Assembly: GCA_019722365.1 (NCBI GenBank)
Contig: JADFUC010001829.1
Coordinates: 24,818-88,817 of the forward strand
Length of the DNA: 64,000 nt
Direction: 5' to 3'
DNA from: Lithospermum erythrorhizon
Taxonomy: Eukaryota; Streptophyta; Magnoliopsida; Boraginales; Boraginaceae
Positions 23,150-34,450 of this stretch are shown piece by piece; positions within the stretch are counted from its first letter, which is position 1; each line of letters begins with the position of its first letter. Position numbers and translations under genes: made by a program. Below the pieces are notes generated by a model. That model did no database searches, had not been told where the DNA came from, and worked only from the letters and a program-made list of their open reading frames with translations.

Positions 23150-25860
23150 ATCCATCTTCGACGCCATTGATATTTCACCGATAATGCCTCGATATTTATT
23201 AAGTTTATTAGAAGAAGAACATCGACCATTTAAGTACAGGATCATTTAACGCAAAATACTTGGCACTTGTGAAGCTAGTATGAATGAATCCTCTTTAAGA
23301 CGATACTGTTCAAGTCACACGCCTGAGAAACCCAACTCGTCGATTTCAACTTCCATATTTATTCTCTATCCATAAAACCAAACAAGATTTGGAAGTTGAG
23401 CATAATCGACTCCATGTGCTCTGAAATCGCTCCATAGAAACTATTCTTGGCATAAATTGGATTCATGTCTTTAGCACTTGTGATTTGAGTTCTCATTTAC
23501 AAGTGTTGCCCAGCTTTGTTTTCCTTTTTCTGTGTTCTATGGTGTAGAGCGTGTGCCATTAACGATGTCACGAGCGCCTTGAAAAAAAACATGCATATGA
23601 GGACCTCTTGGTATAACCACTTTGATTGTGTTTGAAGCAATCAAACACTTAGTTTCAATTGTTAGCCACTGCTTGTCAAACCAGAAATAAGCGTCACGGT
23701 GTGCTCTTTCGCGAAGCCATCTTTGCTCCACTGCATGGATTGTCTTCAAGTAATACTTATGAATCGATATAAGATCGGCTTATAAATGCATTGTTGTTTA
23801 GGATGTCACGGGTGTGCACAGTTAACATCATCTTTCGACAACTTCTCGATTATGCGGAGATTCACTAACCTACCCGTTGCTAGCGTAATTTGAATCTTTG
23901 AAAGCGTATGTTCTCCAAATTTAACATGTACTCGATGCGAAAATTCAGTCTCTTAACTCCATTAAGTACGCTTTCGGTGATACGACCTGTTCGACTTCTA
24001 TTTTGACATATCTCTTCAAAACTTTTCCAAATACCTTTCAAAGGGTACATCACACCAGTGGTGGCCCACGCGCTTTTATCTCTGACTATATGAGCAGTCA
24101 AGTGCCTGTAATTTTAAAGAAGATAGTGGAAAATACATGTCAGAAACTGTGAGGTCTCAACTGGCTTGACATAAGCTTGGTAATTTTATCAGGGATCAAT
24201 CGCGCTTGCTACAAATGGCCTTGAAGAATAAACATAACTTAGTATTACACATACCTCGTTAGGAAAAATAGGTCGTGTGCCCTTTGGAATAAACCACGAC
24301 TTTCGAGTGACATTTTTCTCGTCATCAAGGTTCACATCGAATGCATTTGCTAAATCTTTCCGATAAAGTCGACTCCCAAAATTAAACACTTTAAAACCCC
24401 TAGATGACACCGACTTAGCATTTTGTTTCTCAGAGGGTATGGTTTTTCACCTTATCAAACACCTTTTTGGCTGTTAAAGCAAGGAGGTCCTCGATTTACT
24501 CCTGATTTCCGTCGAACATTGAATGCGCTTTCACATATCCATTCTCAATTTGGCAAAAAGCCTATGATGGCCCACGTAAACTTCCTTTTTTACTAAATTC
24601 TAATCAAACAGTAGGTTTCATCTTCCTGGCAGGACGTCGTATTGTCGCTTTTCTGTTTATATCCGGATATAAATTTCCACGTCACGAGAAGGGTATTTAT
24701 TATTCCAAGCAACATAGCCTCAAATTGAACCTCTTTTCTCGGCCGTCATAAACACCTATTCCTCACTCCGCGACAAGCTTCAAATCATCGATTAAAGGTT
24801 CAGTACCGCATCCAATGCTCGTTCCCAAGTTGTTTAGGTCGGATGTCGGTTTAGGAAGCATCAAATATTGCTTAAATGCAAAGAAACCATGTCGGTAAAT
24901 TGTATATTGCCAAAACTACAGGCTATGTACTATGAGAGCTACTCACAAATTCCATGAGGATTCGTTCCGTCGATGGCCAATCTGAACCGTAAGTTTCTAC
25001 GGGTTTCATTTGCAAATTACGGGTACTTAGTATCAAAAACTCTTTCGGTAACGTGCGTCGACGGGATGTATGAGCATCCATCTTCAACCACTTTCATCAA
25101 AATGCCATATCGATTTCGGCGTAATCTACTATTTCGATAGATATGTAAAGGCACAGGTAGAAGTGGAAAATAGTACTCGCTTCTTGGGGTAGATCCTCAC
25201 TTTTCTTATAAGCGTAGAGGCGTTATATTTGGGACATTCTTCGATGATGCATGTTCTTTTGAAATAAAATGCAATCATTCGCTTTTGTCATCTTATCTAC
25301 GGTCTTCGATCGATAGAACTAAGCGCTTGTTTTGCATCCTTAAGTTCTTTAGGGGTAACACGTTATCCTCGGGTAACAATTATTTTAACGCCTTAGTAGA
25401 TGCATGTGAAAGATGAATCGGTCCATCCGTGTTTGGATTTTTAAATTATCTGAGAGCAGTAGTCATTATCTAATTTTGTAAACTTGCGCCCGTTCCGTAA
25501 AGGTTGCTCTAAATCATTTTTAATTTTTCAATAATTAGGACGATGATCAAATCTTCCTCGATATCGCCGAGATTTCTTCCTTTAATTCCTTACACCTAAA
25601 TTAACTCGCCGTGTCAAAATCGAGCTTCGAAGCCGGGTAGATCCAGTGAAGTTCTTTCGCGCATGATTTGTCTAAATGATGTAGAGTTGAGTCTATCGAA
25701 GCGTATCAAATCTTTCTTCTGGTTAAATGCCATCACTAGCGCCAGTTCGAAACACTTCCAGCGGACCACGAAATGCATTTTTTGTTTTGGCGTTCGTGAA
25801 GCAAAGTCAATAAACTCCCTGCTGCTTTTCATATTAACTGTGACAAAAGATTAGAAACCG
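23150..25860 (-). pseudogene. TNP2: CACTA TNP2-type transposase, eroded
   Basis: On the minus strand the TNP2 domain order survives in fragments. A possible N-terminal piece (EFIDFASR, about 25.8 kb) comes first. The Transposase_21 core follows: LRFRLAIDGTNPHG near 24.97 kb, PVVLAIYNLPTWF near 24.88 kb, LIDDLK near 24.79 kb, then AFCQIENG-like sequence near 24.5 kb. The DUF4218 segment ends in MYPLKGIWKSFE...NRSRTGRITES (about 24.05-23.93 kb). A DUF4216 segment reads VEIDELGFLR near 23.35 kb. The family protein is one long ORF of about 1000 residues; here it is broken by many stops and frame changes. It is the element's former transposase, acting on its CACTA termini. The match is convincing because several blocks fall in the right order and spacing. 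Confidence 0.8.
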
Positions 25861-25984
25861 CCCACTTCGATCCATATTGCAATACCAAAATATAACGCCA
25901 TCTAGTCAACATATAACATATACATATGAAATTTCGACCATCGCATGCTCAGCATATATGTAAACACATAAATGTGCCGTTCGT

Positions 25985-26195
25985 GTATCATAACTAGTTC
26001 GCCGCGTTGCATATCGATATGCCCATTACTCAGCATATAACTAGTTCCTGACTTATCAAATCATTGTGCCCATGTCAGTAAATATAACTAGTTGATTTTT
26101 TAATAAACTTCATAAAATTATCATAAAATCAATATTGGTGAACATATTCAGCCACTGAATTTATCCACCAACTTAAAAATATAACTAGTTCATAT
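25985..26195. repeat. ~47-bp repeat near the CACTA 5' side
   Basis: TAACTAGTT recurs at about 25991, 26038, 26085 and 26182, spaced 47, 47 and 97 bases, with related CATATATC/GCCCAT text between. It lies just outside the transposase start, where CACTA subterminal repeats are expected. Confidence 0.65.
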
Positions 26196-26499
26196 ATCAT
26201 ACAAATTAAAAAAAACACAAAAAAATTAACCCAAACCATACTGCAAAAAATTAACTGAAATAACACAAAAATTAAGCAAACGTATATAAAACAACACAAA
26301 ACGGTTTGTAAGTTAAATTAAATTAAATCTAACATATATCAAGAAAATGGTATACAAAACTAGGAAAATGTGAGCTTTAATTATCATATACAAAAATGTG
26401 CTAATTAAAAATCCAAAATTAAGTACATAAACATAGTCGTCGAAAAATTACACAGAAATGAGATGGGATACGAACTTTAAGGATTGTCGATAGAGAAGC

Positions 26500-26870
26500 A
26501 CTTTGCTTTTAAATTTTAGGGGTAGTGGTAGGTGGCAGATGAAAGCCTTGCGGGGGTTACGGGGAGTACGGTGGGGATGCAGAGGCCGGTGGGAGGCTGG
26601 TTATGTGGTGGAGGTGGCAGTGGTGGTGGTGGGTTCTGGGGTTGTGGCGGGAGTGGGGTTGGCCGGAGGAATGGGATGGTGGGGTTCTGATTCTGCGGGG
26701 TTATGCCGGGCGGAGTGGGGGCGGCCGGGCGGAGGAGGGAGGTGGGGTTCGCGGGGAGTTCCCATGGGGGCGGGAGAATTAGAATTTGCTTGAGGCGGAG
26801 GGGGGAAAGCAGGAAGAATTACAAGGGTTGCCGTAGGGGGTTAAGGGGGAGTTATAATTTAATTTCGGTT
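26500..26870. other. G-rich segment inside the CACTA element
   Basis: Strikingly G-rich on the plus strand (GTGGTGGTGG-like runs), in contrast with AT-rich surroundings. The open frame across it is Gly/Val-rich by composition. On the minus (transposase) strand it would be a C-rich leader. No conserved protein recognised. Confidence 0.5.
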
Positions 26871-26954
26871 TTTTAATAAATTAGATTTTAAAAAGTGCCG
26901 TCTAAGATATGAACTTAGGCATTAAACTTTTCATGAAATAAATCTAAAGATTAA

Positions 26955-27013
26955 CCAGAAAACTGTTGACGACATGTAAACGTCTAGTAAAGTGACGTCG
27001 AGTAGTAGTGTAT
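26955..27013. repeat. CACTA right terminus and TAT duplication
   Basis: The terminal inverted region ends GAGTAGTAGTG at 27010 and is followed by the duplicated TAT (27011-27013). It mirrors the left terminus at 18832, with shared GACGTCACT and CGTC-rich subterminal motifs. Confidence 0.85.
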
Positions 27014-28500
27014 TAAAGTGATAATTTTGAAATATTTGGCCAAAATGCAGTATGAGGTATTTGATAATTCAATATATATAGTGACATAAATTAGAATTGA
27101 TTAGATTGTCTTTTGAATATAATTCATTGTTTTATTATTTGATAATTAGAACTAATGGTATATATAATTAGTTGATATAGAATGTACTTGTTCAAATTAT
27201 TCATCCATTATCGTGCATAATATAATTTAGATAACTAATTTATTCATGTATATCTGTTTTGATATATTGATGGATGTAATAGATTTATAGTACAAACTTA
27301 TTTGTATTTATGAAATACGACTGTATTTGTTTGCCCTAAATGAATGCGTGGTCTGTATTATTTAGCCGTAAATATAATTAATTAAAAGATGGAGACCAGT
27401 ATGAAATTAAATTTAACGAGGAAATAGTGAAGGTGTAAACGTGGTTTAAGAACTAGTATAAGTTTGGTTTTTTCCTCGTGAGTCGTATCGCGTATACCAG
27501 TGTTATATGCCAAGTCTTATGGATCTGATGTGATATAAATTTGTCTTGATAAAATATATATCTTGTAATCATAAGTATTCATAATATAACTAATTCAACC
27601 CGATAGATTCAGTAATATTATATACCAAATCTGGGATGTTCCACCAGTAGGATGGGATGAGCGATTCATAAGCCGAGGTTAGGCTTCGACCCGTCATTAC
27701 GATTGATATCTGATGGTTTGGTACTTAAGCCGGTGCATGATGACATTGGTTAAATATGGAATAAAAAGTCGCTCTAATACGGTTGTTGGCAAGAAATTTT
27801 AGTGACGTTAAGGATTATGTCAAACATAATTTAGTGTATGATATATCCATTATGATTAGGACTCGATCATATGGAGTCTTAACATACTTAGGTGTTTTTT
27901 AGTAGGATCGTGAGCACTAGTATTTACTAATTCTATTACATTTTGTGTATGAAAAATGAATTGTTGTTTGTTTACATATCTTACATTGTAAGGATGAAAT
28001 AACCGACTCAGAATAAAACTCTCCGATCCACAATTAGACTTGAGAATAGTTCTAGATTGGGCTAGGAACTTGAGAATGGATGCAGTATGAGAGGACCGGA
28101 TGCATTAGCCGGAAGATTCCTCTCTGAAGAAGGTTTGAGAGTTTGGATTCTATCAGCAATAGGATAGCTATTTACTAATGTCAATACTAATATTGCTTAA
28201 GCGTAGGCGAATCTTCAGATTCGATAATGTAATGCTTTACAAGAGGCGGTCCTTGGCCCCAGGCTACAATTTCCCAAAAAGCGTACGCAGTAGAGGCGTG
28301 CGATCTTGTTTGTGTCATTGATTATGAGATTTCGGTAATGGACAATCTAACAGGTCGTGTCATAAAGATGTCTACGGTTGGTGAAAGGCTTCAACTTGCT
28401 GCGACTGTACCTCTCAGGAGTTGGCATGCTCAAATCGTTAGATATTCATTTCAAAACCGCTTTATCTGAATAAAACTTTAACATGGAATCGATTCTCTGA
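27014..28500. other. Non-coding sequence, probably old retrotransposon
   Basis: No domain-bearing frame. It is likely the continuation of the sequence interrupted by the CACTA element. Text turns GC-richer near 28250, toward the Gypsy remnant. Confidence 0.35.
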
Positions 28501-29459
28501 AGTTATCAGACTCGTGATATAATCACAAATCATGACTTAAGAAGGGAAAAACACTTCAACTTCTATTCGTGGTGCGGAGACAAAACGTTTAAAGGTACCT
28601 GGACTACTGGGGACTCCGGCGTTAGACTTCCAGCAGTTAACATCGTCTTCCAGGGACGGATCTCGCTTGAGGTATGCATCACGGATCCTTTTGTGTGACC
28701 ATTACGCACATGCAGACCATCTTGACAACCCAGCATGACCCTCTTTTCCTCCAACGGTCAAGAAGTTGAGCATGACCCTGCTCATTGCTTCAACTACGGC
28801 AATGACTTCCCGGGCGTTTCTAGTGAATATAAAAAGCTGAAGGCGTGGGATCCGTACACAGGTGGGAAAGGTGTGTCACCGCCTGATAGGATTGAGGGTT
28901 GCGGGAAGGACCATAGTACAGTGGGGCTCTGAGATTCCTAACAACCCCCCCTCTTCCTAGGGCCGACAGCGACACCGCTTGAAGATTGCAGTTCATCAAC
29001 TGCCGTTTGCTGGGGATGCGATCTGGAGGCTTTGGGTGATACATGTCATTTCCAAGCATAGATCCTCGATCTTCAGCGTAGGCTCCCAGTGCCAGCACCA
29101 GAGCTGCCCCAAATTGGTGAAAGATCTCCCTCAGGCATTTTACTCTTGATCCCTATCGATGATGGCTTGGTTTCACCCGTTTAATTAGAAGTAATTCTTA
29201 CCCGCGATAGTATATATCTGCCCCAATTGTCACCGGGAGGTGTCCCTTTTATTGGTAAAAACTATGAACAACATATTGACCTTCTATGCGGGTGATGAGG
29301 ATAACAGCATATCGCGCGCTCAGGACATAATCATTGGGTATCTTTGGCCACCGAGGAAAAAAATATTATTATAAATGAGATCTTCACGTAGAAACTTTCC
29401 ATTGATGTATTTCCTTATACCCCATATATCTTCATGCCATCAATCCTTCTCTCTCTCAA

Positions 29460-29747
29460 GTGTGTAACTTATTGATTGGCCTTGAAAGGACCTCCGATAG
29501 AGGACCACGAATTCGGCGGTATACCTATTTGTACAAAGATCTTGTTGAGCACAGGGCGTCTCCGGGAATGACTCCGGTGCTCAGGAAATCCATGATAGCC
29601 CAATACCATAGTTCGAGGCGGTCCCTACTTCCGGGGCATTATCCATCGCTGACACTCCTTGATCGAGGGAAAACTTCTCTGCTTCCATTCTACAGAATAT
29701 CCCGTACTCTACAGTGTAGCCGGAATACTATCCGCCTCATTCTATAG
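29460..29747 (-). pseudogene. Gypsy RNase H-integrase linker remnant
   Basis: The minus-strand translation reads IMDFLSTGVIPGDA, then RSLYK and RRIRGPLSEVLSRP. This fits the conserved segment (W..P..DYL..G.LP.D ... Y...GG.LYRR) between RNase H and the integrase zinc finger in plant Gypsy polyproteins. Stops interrupt it. The plus-strand frame at the same place is a shadow. Confidence 0.5.
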
Positions 29748-30499
29748 AACATGCTCATAACCAAGCCAGGTCGAATCTAATAGGAATTTCGAACCCTCAA
29801 ATTAAAATATCCACCGAACTCCTTTGCCATTAATTTTTAAAATCGCCCTTAGCAGCTTCTTTAAAATCATTCTTATATGGATGTGTTACTTTAATTTTCA
29901 ATGAAAGACCATAGGTAAGTGCCATGCCAATACAAACATTAAGCGGCTATGAATTCGAGATCTCAGCGTCTCTGATTTTGTGGCCTGAGGGGCCTTGATA
30001 GAATTCTCTGCCCTAAACCGGCGGGATTGCTTGCAAAATCTATGTATATAACGGACCTTACAGTCATGATACCATAGTGCCCAAAATCGTCCGACCGTGC
30101 GTGCATTGACGTGAAGTGCGCTTGGGGCTTGAGCGCTTTATGCTGCGTCCATGACGCTCAGGGAGGTGAGCTCGCTCGACTCTATGGCGCCGTTGAAATT
30201 TCGCCGGTGCGGACTTTGTTCTCGATATATGTGTCATAGAGGTGAATCCGTAGCTTACCTCGATCTTTTCCAGAAATGCAGGTTTGGCTTCAAGATGACA
30301 ATGATCGGGGGCATACACGGTTTCTCCATTAGGATGATGCACCAAATGCCATTTTCCGGCATTTGGCGCCATCAGCTATGCGGGCATTCTATCTCCGGAT
30401 GAGGACTCTCTTGACGATGAATTAGAGATTGCAATAGAGTTACGAGGGGCGTCCCCTGCGTTGGCCGTACCGGCGGTAAGAATCTTGTAAATGCCTTGA

Positions 30500-31160
30500 C
30501 TCGAAAGGACCACCATGACTCAGTCATACCGAGCTTTCTCGCCTTGTGGCCTTGAAGAAGAGCGAGCTTCGATCGGCGCGAGATATAGGCCCGGAGCGGA
30601 GAAATTTATGTGAGCGTTGAGCCCCTTACGGGTATTTGGACTGTCATGGCTGCGCCCCGTTGCTATCTTGTTGGGATTAGACTCGATACCCGTTGGGCGT
30701 AGCCAAAGGAACTTACAGTTCTCAGACTGCCTTGCTCTAGGTTGAATGAAGCTTATACCTCCCGAGTTGTCAAATCTACTTTCCGGTGGCGTCGTAATCC
30801 GCGCCTCGAGTAGCAGTGGCGTATCATCAACATAGATTACCATGTTCCGCTGATACGCGGGTGGAGAGCGACTGTTGATAATCACCTCGATATGTGGCCC
30901 GTCGTTAGCTGGCTGAAGGCCATGATCTTCCAGCAGTAGATGCCACTAGTCGATTCTGAATGCGGTCTTCTACATTCTCCTCCACCGCTGAATATACGGT
31001 GGTACCCGCAAGGGAGTCGGGGAAACCAACCACCTTGTACCCAGCGCTTGAATCGACGGCCATGATAGGCGATGCCGATGCTGGGTAGGCCTTGTAATCG
31101 TCTTTGGTGAGATTAGTGGCATCTAGCCATGTCCATTAGATTTTGGTAGTAGCACAATCA
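30500..31160 (-). pseudogene. Gypsy reverse transcriptase remnant
   Basis: Minus-strand translation first gives DATNLTKDDYKAYP and VDSSAGYKVVGF, the N-terminal half of the Gypsy RT palm (D-TDLNKA-P, VDSSAGYK). It then gives RNMVIYVDDTPLL, the catalytic YVDD block, and GIESNPNKI, the primer-grip-side motif (G-IE-NP-KI). Frames change between the two halves, so it is inactive. It belongs with the gag fragment near 32.6 kb. Confidence 0.8.
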
Positions 31161-32449
31161 ACCGGCATGTCGAGAAACAAGAGGCCGGATTGCCTTTTCC
31201 CTGAGAAGTTTATCCGACTTCCTCACCGGATGGCCTGCTCCGCCTCTCCGAGAAGGTTAGTTTCTCTTTCTTGATGGAAAAACTATAACGTGGATCGACA
31301 CTCTGATGGGTGAACTCGCGCCTCGGGCCCGCCCGGCCGTATCTTTTGGCTCCCGTCTTGAAGAACTTACACGCTTTAGTGCCAATCTTAAAGAACTTAA
31401 ATAGGATCCTACCGTTGAGCGGGATATTTGAATCTCTCGCCGTGTAACATACTGTGGGGGCTTCTTCGGGACCTCCAGGTACACGGTCGATCGAGGATCA
31501 GGTACGAAGCGCGACATAGGACACAACTCGGCGCGTGCTTTTATTAAGCAGTGGGCAGGAGTAACATCCTCAGTGCTTTTAAGCTTCCTTTGTATACCAT
31601 AAATAAAGACCCGTGTGGAAACTTAATCTTTAGATGTATATGACACACGCCTGGCTGCGGCAGTGTAGGCGGGGAAATAATTCCATTATAGGCTCACATC
31701 CGCCATGTCACAACTCCGCCCATCTTCGTGTTGAAACTGGCTGTGAACCCGCGGTGGGTAATGACGGCTGTCTCTGGCGTGGCCCTTTGATTCAGTGCAG
31801 CGTCAAGCGGATGTCTACCGGGCTCGGTGTCATGACATTAGACCCAACTTCAAAGTTTGCTATCACCGGGGTGATAACCAATGGATCCTTGTGGAATTCT
31901 ACACGAAAGTCCGTCCGGGAGAAGGATAATCTGAGACTTCGGGGTGTCTTCGCTGATTACCGCTGATATGTGTCCCGGCTGGCGTCGCCCGTCTAGCGCT
32001 TCCGGAATCTCCTTCTCAACTCCCCGTAAATAGCATTGACCACTCCAGGTGATGTTGGTCTGTCCGGGGGATACCGTCGTGTCACTGTCGAGCCTTTATT
32101 AGCGGCTTAGGGTTTCGCTTATAGACGTAATCTTTCAAGCTGCCTACATTGGATAAACCTGTCTCAATCTTGAGGTCTTAGGCGTCGTTGGTATAAATGC
32201 CCGTGATCATAGTGCTAACCGAATTTGGTCGTATCCTACTCTTTGTTTTGGGGTAAATGCTTAGGAATTAGCGCCATTAACGAAGTACTTCCTCTTCTAT
32301 CTCGAGGAACACATTCATTTGAGGGTCTTCGGAAATTAAAGTATTAAGTCTTCCCTCCTTTACCTCCTTCACTTTCTGGATCCGCGGAGAACGGGAGATA
32401 ATACCACTTGGCAGTCCCATTTCAGTAGGCTCCGTGGTGCGCGGATCCT

Positions 32450-33094
32450 GTCAGTAGCTCACTTTCGAAGAGTGCTCGTATTTGTCTTGCGGGACCCTTC
32501 TACATGGAGTCTGGTAAACCAATTCTTGAGCTCCTCGAGAGATGTAATACACCTTCTTACTTGACCCGGTTAAACGGCTTGATGCCGGGCGGGCAGGCCC
32601 CGGATGAAAGGCCTGCTGATGCGCTACTGATGTGAGGCGATGAAAAGACATCTAAAAGCGAAACTGCGCTTTCGTGCTCCTCTGGGTCTATCTTCCCTGT
32701 AAACTTGGTGAATGCAGGGAGTTTAATCCCTACTGGCATGATTGTGTTCTAGATGTCAAGCGAAAAAGGTACTAGACCTGCTTAAGTTACGTGTTGGTCT
32801 AGCGCGTAAATACCACTTCTTTGAAGAGGCGCCGCTGCCGCCCGCAAAGGCTACGGTGCATCCGTGAGGAGTGCCGGGCTAACACGCACCTCTCGCTCTG
32901 TTTTGTTGCTTTGGCCCACCGGCTCTTCCCCTCAGGTACCCGAGGGGTAAATAGGTGTAAAGTCTATAAAATCCTTCCCGAATAGGATGATACTTCCAGC
33001 GAGGTTCTCTCCTCACCGTCTTGGTGAATTTAACTCCCGAGTTCTTTGCGTCAGTTGCGATGGTTATGAGAAGCCCTTGTAATAATCTTGCCAT
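32450..33094 (-). pseudogene. Gypsy gag remnant
   Basis: The minus-strand frame ending near 32557 begins MPVGIKLPAFTKFTGKIDPEEH. This matches the start of plant retrotransposon gag (P-GFK-P-F-KF-G--DP--H). The 32451-32651 frame continues with AF-P and RPASSRLTGS-like text, where family members have CRAFP...ARTWF..L. A 71-residue frame at 32879-33094 would be the gag N-terminus. Disrupted. Confidence 0.6.
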
Positions 33095-33524
33095 CTACGG
33101 TGGAGTGTAGAGGTTCCACTCGGGGCAGTTAAACCCGAGACCTCGAGTCGATGGGTTGAGTGTTAGGTAGGGCATCCTCACATAGTCCTATTAACGGGTT
33201 GTTGAGGTTGAGTCCATTATTCCCGGAGGCGGTTGTTATTACTCCCGTTCGTTTCCATGATAATAGTAAGAGTGAGTAGTGATGACTTTCTTAATGCGAG
33301 TCTCTACTGTGGTCGCAATGTGATCGGTCGGTTTTCGGTGATGGACGGATCTGAAATCGTCTGAACCGATATGCCTTGGGGTGGAAATGGGAGTTTCTAC
33401 AAAAATAAGGACCGGTTGCTTTACGAGAACACTACGACGATCCAGTTAGTAAAGGATTCAAAGAGTTTAGTTTCAAAAAAGAGAGAATTTGGGTATCAAA
33501 GTGAACTTGCTTGATTTGGGCTCA

Positions 33525-33550
33525 AGGTTTACCTTTTATAGTTTTTTCTT
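33525..33550 (-). promoter_or_regulatory. Putative LTR TATA box (minus strand)
   Basis: On the minus strand ACTATAAAAGGTAAACC reads as a good TATA element. It lies upstream (higher coordinate) of the gag start at about 33.09 kb, as expected for the 5' LTR of the Gypsy remnant. Confidence 0.45.
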
Positions 33551-33940
33551 TTACCGTTACACTTACTTTTACACTTCTGATTTGTGCGGGGCCGGTTATC
33601 TTATAATGATTTTATGTAAAACCGTTAAGAATTCAGTAGTTGAATCTTAATCTATTTTAATTAAGCCGACCCATGCCGTTAGTCTCCAACTGCCACTCTC
33701 TTTTCCACAGAAATTTGAGACTTAAACTTCAAACCCATTTAGCTTGGACTTTCGCATTCTGGCCCACTCTTGTGGTCGAGGTCCATTTATTCGGTGCCTT
33801 GTTCTTGCCCTAATCCATTTTCGGAGGGCCCAATCTTGTTGGATCGATCTGAATCAGTACATTTATTATGAGATTATCAGGTCCGCGGTTAACTCGGATA
33901 CCCATTTATTAGGTCCCATCTGATGGTTTCGGCCACATAT

Positions 33941-34450
33941 CTGATGGATTTAGGTGTTGCATTAAAAAATATAATAGTGTCCTTAAAATCTACCGCCATT
34001 TTCGTCTTCTTCTTGATATAAAACCCCGGTCGCCGCGCATGACTTTTCTGTTTTGCAAAACTTCGCCGCGCGTCGTCAATACCGCTGACTCCATCGCTCT
34101 GCAATTCATTTCGCCCGCCCGGTAACCTGAAGCCTGCGTCGAAATTACGAGAGGGGGAGGGTTATGTAGCGGGATGAGGAGGCTTGAGAGGCCGTGGCAA
34201 GGGTGGAAAGAGGTGGCGAAAATAAGGGTGTGTGATGAGGGTCTCGAAAGGGTTAGGGGGAGGCGGATGGAATTTGGGGATGAGGGTTGATGATGGTGGT
34301 GGTGGTTTGTGGTAGTGTGAATTGAAGGAAGAATATGAGTGTAAAATATGAAATAGGTTGCCCAGATTTGAAGGGGCGATTTAGTATTTTTTATAGGATA
34401 TGGGTGGTATTTGAGCAAACAATTTAAATTGTGTGGTATAAGTTAATAGT
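33941..34450. mobile_element. Unresolved repeat-like segment
   Basis: The right end (34370-34440), reverse-complemented, reads ACCCATATCCTATAAAAAA then TACTAAATCGCCC. This resembles the terminal text of the candidate transposon at 15.2-16.1 kb. A matching left end was not found. The minus-strand 142-residue frame here is His/Ser/Pro-rich low complexity and is not called a gene. Confidence 0.25.

Larger units (their letters stand above)
18832..27010 (-). mobile_element. CACTA (En/Spm) transposon, 8179 bp, termini intact
   Basis: The left end begins CACTACTACACAAAAAAAC. The right end, reverse-complemented, begins CACTACTACTCGACGTCAC. Both subterminal regions carry repeated GACGTCA and CTTAGACG/CTTAGGCGGC motifs, the expected transposase-binding style. 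The TAT duplication flanks both ends. Coding remnants inside run on the minus strand: TNP2 transposase (about 25.86-23.15 kb), a TNPA-like piece (about 22.6-22.1 kb), then a Ulp1-like domain (about 20.6-19.4 kb). Every frame is broken, so the copy is non-autonomous, though its ends could be mobilised by a relative. CpG, GC and coding texture vary strongly inside. Confidence 0.9.
28500..33940 (-). mobile_element. Ty3/Gypsy element remnant
   Basis: GC-richer than its surroundings. Reading the minus strand from high to low coordinates gives a TATA-bearing LTR/leader (about 33.9-33.1 kb), then gag (about 32.74-32.45 kb), reverse transcriptase (about 31.16-30.5 kb) and the RNase H-integrase linker (about 29.75-29.47 kb). 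Integrase itself is expected at 29.1-28.5 kb but is not readable. This is the Gypsy order gag-pol with RT before integrase. No second LTR was recognised at the low-coordinate side, so the element is truncated or too decayed. Confidence 0.7.

Noticed and set aside
26503..26793. Plus-strand Gly/Val-rich frame of 96 residues
   Set aside because: Composition follows the G-rich DNA; it is antisense to the CACTA transposase and has no conserved pattern.
30151..30402. Plus-strand frames of 83 and 110 residues (also 31634-31966)
   Set aside because: Antisense to the minus-strand Gypsy pol remnant; no domain resemblance.
33990..34418. Minus-strand 142-residue frame
   Set aside because: Low-complexity His/Pro/Ser text in repeat-like DNA, no family pattern.
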